Assembly: GCA_022925895.1 (NCBI GenBank)
Contig: JAKSYS010000022.1
Coordinates: 1-64,000, forward strand
Direction of reading: 5' to 3'
DNA: 64,000 nucleotides
Origin: Fragilaria crotonensis
Lineage: Eukaryota > Bacillariophyta > Fragilariophyceae > Fragilariales > Fragilariaceae
Part shown: piece by piece, positions 57,401 to 64,000 of the stretch
Position numbering within the stretch: position 1 is the first letter of the stretch
How the letters are laid out: every line of letters begins with the position of its first letter
Program-made: the position numbers and the translations under genes
The notes under the pieces: model-generated
Databases searched by the model: none
Seen by the model: only the letters and a program-made list of their open reading frames with translations
Told to the model about the DNA's origin: nothing

Positions 57401-57572
57401 TTTCCTTCACCAAGATGAATCCCAACGGTCTCGGCACAATTTGCATAAGTCACCCGACACCTGCAACTTTCAAACGCAAGATGATGCATCGTCAACAAAT
57501 TCCCAACAGTCAGCTCCCCTAGATTCTCAATACATCATTTCAACGGATCTAGGCGGAGCGGACAGTCCATGA
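54411..57572 (+). CDS. LINE ORF1 protein
   Basis: 1053 residues from the ATG at 54411, which has a strong context (gccaccATGa); the frame is open a little further upstream but without an ATG. ORF1 proteins of LINEs bind the element RNA and help target-primed reverse transcription. Here the N-terminal third (DDWDSPDSPYGFQCDTWLDH; SLGFFVFEDCFECDKLW) is a conserved-looking globular part. A Ser/Thr/Pro-rich linker follows (about 180-300). A large middle domain (about 305-680, HRVTVRWRPPEPPNMYERDK, IVFGLRIGFATTPGQWTRSA) comes next. A coiled coil lies at about 760-880 (RISMTDTRFQELEHSMQQKL to HEKLDRATAQMNES), and the tail is Ser-rich. No RRM or zinc knuckle is recognised. Intact. Confidence 0.8.
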   Translation: MTKPNGKASVHPLALPDDWDSPDSPYGFQCDTWLDHPTKDGHDWFSTEERARRDANAYAYRQKGTKENWSRYLSLGFFVFEDCFECDKLWADMEKDPLQVHRSIWYNFRFHIDQMMDIPPKLNAWAINVTRAYLSHFDPSTLYETDTLVYSWKTMPFMETSMEVDSPTDWIPVTNRRRSKSPPASVPPEVISPTADAGEVVPRTSSPGEAVTPLTSTRTSTQRSEKSRVSAASTRSSNRQISWSHRLPPVTTVRENEEKDEEQDGDGSEQPALDNSNLNNTSQGSSTGQYTTRPYKNVATNDGTHRVTVRWRPPEPPNMYERDKKKLNDGLWELVCTMLPPEVGLLYRWESEDLLLSNPAQQMTASELRDFISPAITFLPAQHQIVFGLRIGFATTPGQWTRSAAMQMLFTAKQVDIIISNSTSTSGKMVTAGYVLFKAPNTTQISRYTQFLRSVLPDTAPYFDVVRFKKTPMDQLIPHLRIQCGEKHVTPLCQALLPVMTGRGSAMFLPRYALGAMTDEKIKSHFEFHDKWAKSLKAIVMSPQINHLDQKRTEYHEDGTTLERSTREWMSTILAPDQKSPALCDVVNGPPGHKAYLLVPSHYFALVQQEWRSYKSRLYPPRHREARFRDSLPGLPDVIHIQAEIESQVSFLEQLFESSEWQQLPSFAPHARVTGGNSQKQTVPSTNKRRSAGPSPAWPTPAEAANASTLRNQRAETDGSPRDQSTDSFHRNGGGISVGTTDDRSTQSTHSLTHVSRISMTDTRFQELEHSMQQKLLALEVSGQKSSDRLISMELQFSRIDDLDKKVAAVHEKLDRATAQMNESHKTQQTISEDMEAMRSLTAQQFAEMNQRLLSNLESQHTMSTTMLDLREHFEKMSEFMEHLATKMEFDRKTAVDSKLQATFVSTHSAKARRLTSQDSRSTGSASTSSSASKTSAHSTTSSTVYCSPEKKKLRSHHKDEPKRYHPSAGTADNPSADHQDSQVSDYMELCTNLEDGFLHQDESQRSRHNLHKSPDTCNFQTQDDASSTNSQQSAPLDSQYIISTDLGGADSP

Positions 57573-58880
57573 ATCTTTCACCGCAAAATCCAGGCCATCC
57601 ATCTAGGCCGGACATGGTGGATCGAAGCCCTGACAGGGCGTCGGAGTTAGCGACGGCACAGAAGCAATGGAGAAATTTATTCAGTAGACCTTCCTCTCCA
57701 GGCGTGGCCCCACAATCTTTAAGTCAAGTAAAACACCGCAAACGGGGTTTATTGACAAGGTCCAATCAACGCGAGAACCATCCGTGGGGGGACATCCTCG
57801 GACAAAAATCACCACACCACACCCGTGTATACGTCCAAAATGTGAATGGAATTTCTATTGACGGAAGAGGAGGGCAATTGAATGATATCTGTGCGGTGGT
57901 TCAAGAGACTCAGGCAGATATTTTTTGTGGTCAGGAACACAACCTTGATGTCACGCAAATGCATGTTCGTAGTCTCCTATATGATACAGTTCAACAATAT
58001 TGGGATAGGACCAGATTCCTCGCAGGGACGACGCCAATTCCTTTCGCAACGCCGTACAAGCCGGGTGGCACGTTCCTCCTTACTATTGGACGCACTTCTG
58101 GTAGAGTTGTTCACCAAACCCAAGACCGTTGGGGACGATGGGTAACCCAAGAATTCTCTGGCAGGGCAGGAACAAAAGTGGTCATCGTGTCTGCATACCA
58201 ACCAGTTGAAAAACGAGGACAAGAAGGGAATCTCACGGTCGCAGGTCAACACCGCAGTCTGCTGTTACAAGCCCAAGATTCCGTCACGAACCCTCGGTCG
58301 GCATTCAGACGAGATCTTTTATCGGCTTTGCGAGGTCATCTTCGAGCAGGTTCGGATATTCTCCTTGTGGGCGATTTTAACGAAACCTTTGGTTCCGATG
58401 CGGACGGGATGAGTTTTATAGCTGGTGAATTGCAATTGGTGAATTTGGGTCCAGGGCGTCACTCATCCCACGCTCCAGCAACGTATGCGAGAGGGACAAA
58501 GTGTCTAGATTATGCATTGGGTAGTCCGAGACTCCAAGCGGCGCTGGTGGCAATGGGATATGAGGAGTTTAACGCAAGGTTATCTTCTGACCATCGCGGG
58601 TATTTCCTGGACTTCGACACGGATAAGCTGTTCGGGAGTCCGACCCCAGACTTGGCGACGCCAAATCGAAGAATGCTCAAAGCCAACAATGTACGCCAAG
58701 TTACCGCATACATAGACCGCATGTATGAACTGCTCTCTGTTCACAACGCATTCCAACGGGGGCACAAACTCACCCATCCGGGAAATCGGCATCAATTTGC
58801 TGAGCGACTGGACCGCGACGTCCTCGCGGCAAGCATATCTGCCGAAGCTAGTCTTCCTCAATTTCGAAATAAATTCCGAG
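57569..58880 (+). CDS. LINE ORF2, endonuclease part (interrupted)
   Basis: Starts with ATGA overlapping the ORF1 stop, which suggests stop-restart translation. Residues 85-350 are an exonuclease-endonuclease-phosphatase domain: VYVQNVNGIS at 87-96, the catalytic-type QEHN around Glu123, GDFNE at 268-272, LDYAL near 313-317 and SSDHR at 339-343. This enzyme nicks the target DNA and starts reverse transcription. A linker with LPQFRNKFR follows; the DIRS-like element then interrupts the gene. The frame that continues past the junction ends after six foreign codons at 58900. Confidence 0.88.
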
Positions 58881-59249
58881 TCTTGTCCAAATTTCTCTAA
58901 GTCCGTTTAGTCGGATGAGTCGTCTGCTTCGTGGTTTCGTCGTACCGTTGTCTCGCGCACTGTCGCGTCGATTCGTGTGTTGTCTGTGGTCATTCTCGTT
59001 TCTCTTTTGTGCTCGTGAGACTAGTAGAAATAAATAGATGGCATCGGAATCTGGTCCTAATAGTTTTGTCTCTCTCTCCTGGTTCGTCTCGCGGTGTCGG
59101 TCCCGTGATAGTTATCTAGCGGGGGTCCGTCGCGCGATTGTGAGTCGACCTGGTTTCCGCCATTTTCCGGTTGTCGTTCGTCCGCAGAATCTGGGGCGAT
59201 CGTGTAGAAAGATTGTCGACTCGTCATGCGTGCGGCTACTCGAGTGTCG

Positions 59250-60388
59250 AGTCCGGCACTTGAATTCGGAGGTATCTCATGAACGTCTGGCTTCGCCACC
59301 TCCCCACCATCTGAATCGTCTCACTTGGAACTCCGGCGAGGTGCATGGCCATCGCGGCGCCTGATCTGATCGAGTGAGTGCCGATGCCACTCGCCTGGAG
59401 GCCAAGCCTCTCCTCCCCTGCGAGTCGTCGCCATCCTGAGCTGCCTCAGTATGGACTTGGAAGAGATGTGTTGGGGTTCGTCTGAGTCCTGCGTCCTGAC
59501 GGCGTTAATCTTCGGGTTCGTCCGTGAATGGCAATCGTAACTCCGTACCCTCGTCGTCAGGTCCGCTAGCACGCGGACGGGGCAGATGTCCGTTTGTCCC
59601 TGCCTGTCGTTTCGATGCTGAGTCACTGTCGCGCCTTTGTCCCCGTTCTTTTGTCGCCGGAAGGTGATCGACACGGTGTCGGCATTCTCCAGTTGTCCTC
59701 GGTCGGTTGTCTGCAGGTCCTGTCCCTTCTGTCGGAAACGAACGTCGTCCACTCTGATCACTGATGTCGTCCGTCGGCTTCCGACATCGGAATATTCGCA
59801 CGACCTCATGGCGAAAAAGAACGCGACCACCACAAGTTGTCCAATAGCGATGTCCGTCTCGTTTCTTGCCCAGGATCGAACCTTTCGAATCACCTCTAAC
59901 GGCAGCGCCTGCTGTGGGGTAGGTCCTGGGTCCTCGTCGGCGTAACGTTTCAGTTGTAAAGCCAGAAGGGGGTCGAGTCGTCCGGCGGCGTCGTGGATTG
60001 GGCTCTCAAATTTGTTAAGCCTGAAGGCCTGAGCCACACCGTCGAGGGTGGCACGAATGGAACCGGACAAGGGTCCATTGCCAGCTTCCTGAGGTTGTCG
60101 GGAGCGAAGCCGTCCGTCCCGAAGGGCGGCGGCGAAGCAGGCGAACGTTTCTGCTTTCGCTTCTCGTCCGAGTCCTTGGAGAAAGGCTCCTCCCGACTCC
60201 GTCGATTCGTCCGAGGAATCTTTCGTAACAGCGCCAGCTGCTATCGCGCTTGGCACGGGTTGAGTCGGCAAGAGCTGCGTTTTGGGCAGCAGCTGCAGCC
60301 AGCCTCCAATCTGCGAAATAAGGGCTGGCCGCAAAGGGATGATCCTGAAGTTCTGTGGAACAAACGGTGAGCAGTTTTTCGTGATCAA
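59250..60388 (-). pseudogene. DIRS-like tyrosine recombinase
   Basis: VVVAFFFAMRSCEYSDVGSR carries the first Arg box. On the same strand, in a neighbouring frame near 59270-59380, a GTHSIRSGAAMAMHLAG segment (His-x-x-Arg) and GRWRSQTFMRYLR with the Tyr are readable. A tyrosine recombinase replaces the integrase of LTR elements in DIRS elements and joins a circular intermediate to target DNA. Confidence 0.72.
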
Positions 60389-60479
60389 GTCTGTCAGTGC
60401 CGCGTCGTCTAGAGCGAAATCTCGGAGAGCATGTCCGCCACCTTGTTCTCTTTCCCGGGAACCACTGCGTGTAGTGGTC

Positions 60480-60953
60480 TATCTCGTGCGTGAGGCAGAA
60501 ATCAGCGAACGCTCGGGCTATCGTCAGGTGAAGCGGACAATCGTCGTTGAAGTTCGACTTAGCAAGCCATCCCGCTGCTGAGGTGCTGTCTCCCTGACTG
60601 AGCAGAACGTCTTCGTCCGTCCACGCGGCCCCTTCGTGGAATTCCACGATCATCCCCACAAAGGCAGCAAGGAACTCGAGAGTGTTTAGGGTCGCTCGCC
60701 CTAGCAGGTGCTCTGGTAGCTGATATCGCCACGCCAGGCCGCTCTTGAGGCAGTAGCCTCCGATGCCTTGTGGGCATGCGTCCACCCTCACTATGCGCGT
60801 CGGCCACCGGCAAACCAGCCTGTTGATCGAGATACCTCGCGACGCCTTCTGAAGGAAAGCCTTCCACAGAATCAGGTCGTCCAGTTGGGGTTTGGTCAGT
60901 CTCGCCTTCCCGGCCTGCTTCGAACGCTCGCAGGCCTTGTATAGCCTTCCCAT
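60480..60953 (-). pseudogene. DIRS-like RNase H region
   Basis: RIVRVDACPQGIGGYCLKSG, LNTLEFLAAFVGMIVEFHEG and LLSQGDSTSAAGWLAKSNFN are the D, E, D elements of the RNase H fold. It follows the reverse transcriptase on the same strand. Confidence 0.75.
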
Positions 60954-61140
60954 AAAGTGTCTTGCGTAAGGGATGACGTAGCGGCGTGGCTAAAACGTCC
61001 GAGGGTCGTCTCTAGGTCTCTCGTCGTCACGAAGGCATGTCTGTGCGTCAGCATCCTGTCAACGGCTTGCGTCCAGCTCATGTGCTTATCGTGAGGCAGT
61101 GCGACGACGAAGCGGCGTGTGTCCACGATCCATCCGAGGA

Positions 61141-62064
61141 TCATCTTCCTCTCGGATGGTTTGGCCTCGGCCAGGAACTTTGGGATCGCAAGGATATCGT
61201 CTCTGGGAAAGTCTCCTTAACCTCGGGGTCGCAAGGCCTCCCGACCAGGTGGAGCGCCAGCGGGATCGCGGCAGCGCTCTTTCTGCGTCGCGGGGTTGAA
61301 GGCCCCAAAATGTCGTCCAGGTAGCAGTCGAAGCGAGGGAGGTCGTCGTAGGGTGGATAGTTCACTGCGAAGTAGTCCGCCTTGCCGAAAACACTCATTT
61401 TGTCGACCGACCCTTTGTCATTGTCCACTGCCCCTTCGGTGTCCAGGAGGTGCTGGTGCGGCGAGTGGTAGACGCTCGGATCCCAGTCGTCCCTGCGGAC
61501 AAGGTCGTTTGCCAAGTCCGTGATCATCTCCGACACGTCGCTCCATTGCGATGGGTTTGGCGCTCCACCGAACGTCATCCTCAGCGCCACTAACAGCAGG
61601 TCGTCGATACTCGTACAGGACTTCATGGCTGTGGCTGCTTTGAGATGGATTCGTCTGTAGGCGGATTTGCAGTCGACCTTCGTCATCCAGATAGGCTCGT
61701 CTGGCCATAGTTGGCGCAGGAACGAGATGTGGTACATGAGTCTGCTGAATGCTTTTCCGAAACGTGCTTCTGTCAGTTGGGATGTGTCCACGCGTTCATT
61801 TACGCTTCGTCCTGCCACTCCGCTCGGGCTGAATGACTGGTCATGTGTCAGTCGGAGTTTCTCTATTGAATTTCCTTTCTCGTCGATCGACGTCTGCGCG
61901 ACCATCCCCAGAGGCGCGACCTCGCATCCCTTGATCTCTAAGGCGGCTTCTCGCGGCAGTGGTAGCTGCCAACCCCTTGAGGCTTCGTCCTTCAGCATGG
62001 ATATCAACTTTGCCTCGTGGCCTCGGGCCGATTTGTGATTGCCGCGAGCTAAGTTGGCGCGCAC
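61141..62064 (-). pseudogene. DIRS-like reverse transcriptase
   Basis: 307-codon frame with WMTKVDCKSAYRRIHLKAAT (catalytic Asp region), MTFGGAPNPSQWSDVSEMI and RFDCYLDDILG, the DD box. The motif order is that of a reverse transcriptase, with the N-G-P-type spacing of DIRS/LTR kin. Part of the fossil element. Confidence 0.8.
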
Positions 62065-62322
62065 GTCCGCGAGGCGGTCAGAATCCGAGATCTCGCGAAG
62101 CGGGAACTCGGCCCCTTCGGAGATGCGCTCCTGAAAACGCGGCCAGAGGGGGTGGGCGGACAGGAGCGGGGCGAGAAGTTCGGTAGTGTCTTTGTCGATT
62201 CGAGTTCGTTCGGATTGTGAGCAATTCGTATCTTGTGTTGTGTTGTGTCGTGGTGTTCGTCTGACTGTGTCTCGTGTTCGTCTGTCTGATGGCGACTGCC
62301 CGTCCTTTCCCGATCTTCGGAC

Positions 62323-64000
62323 ATGCCAGGTGAACCAGCTTGGTCACTCGAATTATCAAAGGCCCGACGGAAAGCACAGTACCTTCGGAAAGCCTTATCC
62401 ATGTTTCGCATTGCTCTCGACAATACAAAGGTTCTTCAGGAATTTTCCCAAGCATTTCCTGAAGCCGAAGTTCCAAGTACACAAGGTCACTGCTCCCGTC
62501 TTCTCCGTTCCGCAACTTTGGAAATCCGATCTCTGGTTAAACAAAGCTACGTCACACGTAGAACCGAACGGCGTCAACGTATTAAAGCTCTGGAAACATC
62601 CCGTTGTAACTCGGATAAAGAGACGGCTCAGCGCTTGCGCAGACTCCAGAAGGCTGAAGACATCACAGCCGTCACTCATAAACTCCGTCATGTACGAGGA
62701 AAGTATTCTCGTTCAGGAGGGGTTCGGTTGGAAATCCCTCTAAACACAGGAGATGACCCAAAAACATGTACGCAATGGCAACAAATCGACGTTCCTACGG
62801 AAATCGTTCGGCTCCTTCAAGAACGGAATCGACTTCATTTTGGCCAGGCACATGGGACACCCTTTACAGTTCCACCGCTGGCAGATCTATTAGGGTATAC
62901 GGGCATTAGTGAAACTCAGAACAAAATCTTGCAGGGCACCCTTGACGCTTCGGAGCTTGACGAGCACGTCCAACTACTCATTCGCCACCTTCGAGCTACT
63001 CACACGATGTTGGCAGATACCACGCGCCCTACAATTGAAGATGACGATTTTTGTGCCAAACTTCGGCTGTGGTCAGAATCTACCACAACGTCCCCGTCTG
63101 GCATGCATCTAGGGCATTACAAGTCCCTTATCGCAAGGCATTCCTTCTCTTCCAACCTAGCTGATGAGGAGTTGGCGCCAGAGCTTAAAGAACGCAAAGA
63201 CGAGCTGGACTATAGACAGCAAGCTATTCGTCAACTGCGCTTGCAACTCCTGAACTACGCATTGGAGCGAGGCTACTCGTTTCTGCGGTGGCAAAAAGTG
63301 GTCAACACCATGTTGTTCAAAGACACAGATAACGTGAGATTGCATCGCACGCGCGTCATTCACATTTACGAAGCAGATTTTAATTTGTTCCTCGGTATCA
63401 AGTGGCGGGAAGCAATGCATCAAGCAGAAGATTTGCAACTTTTGAATGACGGACAATTCGGGTCCCGACCTTACCGAAACGCAACGGAACCGGTGTTTAT
63501 CGAAGAACTTCAATTGGAAATCTCTAGAGCCACCCGTAAACCCTTGATTCTCACGAACTACGACGCTACAGCATGCTACGATCGTATTATTCCCAATTTA
63601 GGGATGACCGTCAGTCAGAAATATGGTGTTCCAGCTCTAGTCACGGCTAGCAACGCTTCGACATTGGAAAAGGCCGACTTTTACGTACGCACAGAACTGG
63701 GTATCTCTCCCACTGGCTATCATCACGAACCCGAGTTTCCGGTGTATGGCACAGGACAAGGCAGCGCAAATTCTCCCGCGATTTGGTGTTTCTTATCTAG
63801 CACTCTCTTTGATTGCTATGACACTCGAGCACATCATGCGGAATATTGGGATACGAAGGGCGGCGTCAATGTCCAGCTTGGACTCATTGGTTTCGTCGAC
63901 GATTGCAATGGCCAAACCAATTCGTTCGAACACGATGGTTCTCGCGCCACAGTGGAAAAACTCATTTATCAAGCACAGGATAATGCGCAGCAGTGGACCG
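62323..64000 (+). CDS. LINE ORF2, reverse transcriptase part (runs off window)
   Basis: Open for 559 codons from the ATG at 62323 to the window edge, with no stop. It starts with a basic helical linker (WSLELSKARRKAQYLRKAL). Reverse transcriptase motifs are in order: QFGSRPYRNATEPVFIEE near 63445; NYDATACYDRI with the catalytic Asp at 63562-63564; GTGQGSANSPAIWCFLSS near 63755; GLIGFVDDCNGQ with the FVDD box at 63892-63903. The enzyme copies LINE RNA at the nicked target. The true start is the ORF2 ATG at 57569; the ATG at 62323 lies at the junction. Intact as far as seen. Confidence 0.85.
   Translation, partial: MPGEPAWSLELSKARRKAQYLRKALSMFRIALDNTKVLQEFSQAFPEAEVPSTQGHCSRLLRSATLEIRSLVKQSYVTRRTERRQRIKALETSRCNSDKETAQRLRRLQKAEDITAVTHKLRHVRGKYSRSGGVRLEIPLNTGDDPKTCTQWQQIDVPTEIVRLLQERNRLHFGQAHGTPFTVPPLADLLGYTGISETQNKILQGTLDASELDEHVQLLIRHLRATHTMLADTTRPTIEDDDFCAKLRLWSESTTTSPSGMHLGHYKSLIARHSFSSNLADEELAPELKERKDELDYRQQAIRQLRLQLLNYALERGYSFLRWQKVVNTMLFKDTDNVRLHRTRVIHIYEADFNLFLGIKWREAMHQAEDLQLLNDGQFGSRPYRNATEPVFIEELQLEISRATRKPLILTNYDATACYDRIIPNLGMTVSQKYGVPALVTASNASTLEKADFYVRTELGISPTGYHHEPEFPVYGTGQGSANSPAIWCFLSSTLFDCYDTRAHHAEYWDTKGGVNVQLGLIGFVDDCNGQTNSFEHDGSRATVEKLIYQAQDNAQQWT

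Larger units (their letters stand above)
58880..62331 (-). mobile_element. DIRS-like tyrosine-recombinase retroelement, fossil, inside LINE ORF2
   Basis: About 3.4 kb on the minus strand in the order reverse transcriptase, RNase H, tyrosine recombinase. The LINE frame ends at ...NKFR on the left and resumes at EPAWSLELSKARRKAQ on the right. No target duplication is evident, as expected for recombinase-driven insertion. It is short for DIRS elements (usually 4-6 kb), no Gag-like frame was recognised, and terminal repeats were not found. Several breaks. Confidence 0.75.
54227..64000 (+). mobile_element. Two-ORF LINE, split by a DIRS-like element, 3' end outside window
   Basis: ORF1 (54411-57572) and ORF2 (57569 onward) overlap by four bases. 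ORF2 has an endonuclease of the APE type, then is cut near 58880, and the reverse transcriptase part resumes near 62332 and is open to the window end. The 5' end is not defined; the leader lies between 54227 and 54410. The reverse transcriptase box is FVDD, not the usual YADD of L1 and related clades. I do not assign a clade. Confidence 0.85.

Overview
The window reads as nuclear DNA of a diatom. The main reason is the pair of Copia elements with CoDi-type Gag/Pol (gag ORFs opening with an N-terminal 'single-field' Gag, YVDD reverse transcriptases, very short LTRs of 131-188 bp). A Copia lineage with a YTDD reverse transcriptase, a CACTA-like transposase of a type I associate with diatoms, a two-ORF LINE with an FVDD reverse transcriptase, and a DIRS-like tyrosine-recombinase element support this. 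No organelle or bacterial operon structure is seen. The species cannot be told from sequence alone.

Layout. 1-7.6 kb: a Copia-type element (called B here) whose 5' LTR is split by a CoDi copy (CoDi-1, 42-6523) with identical LTRs. 7.6-18.2 kb: a CACTA-like DNA transposon read on the minus strand, split by a second Copia element (Copia-2, 10745-17294). 18.2-21.6 kb: an older partial Copia copy (Copia-C), itself split by a 1 kb insert with a 15-bp minisatellite and an oligo-T end. 22.2-25.9 kb: the only clean host-like gene, a 1238-residue coiled-coil protein on the minus strand. 27.8-30.5 kb: a tandem satellite of about 188-bp units with higher-order structure. 30.7-31.3 kb: two diverged repeats around a GGGTAAA-rich palindromic cluster. 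31.7-35.1 kb: a decayed DNA transposon (minus). 36.5-40.4 kb: an unrecognised long gene whose last third is a single frame with three in-frame TGA codons and no TGG. 40.9-54.2 kb: a decayed Ty3/Gypsy-like element split by a second CoDi (CoDi-D, 44797-51060) and by a solo LTR of family B in reverse orientation. 54.4-64 kb: a LINE whose ORF2 is split by a DIRS-like element (about 58880-62331); ORF2 runs off the window end.

The genes do not form a pathway. The window is a stack of nested mobile elements around a short host segment. The nesting gives a relative order of events: Gypsy-like, element B, Copia-C, the CACTA-like element and the LINE are older; CoDi-1, CoDi-D, Copia-2, the 1 kb insert and the DIRS-like element came later. 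All retroelements with LTRs and the DIRS-like element are treated as fossils, so single disabling changes are not itemised.
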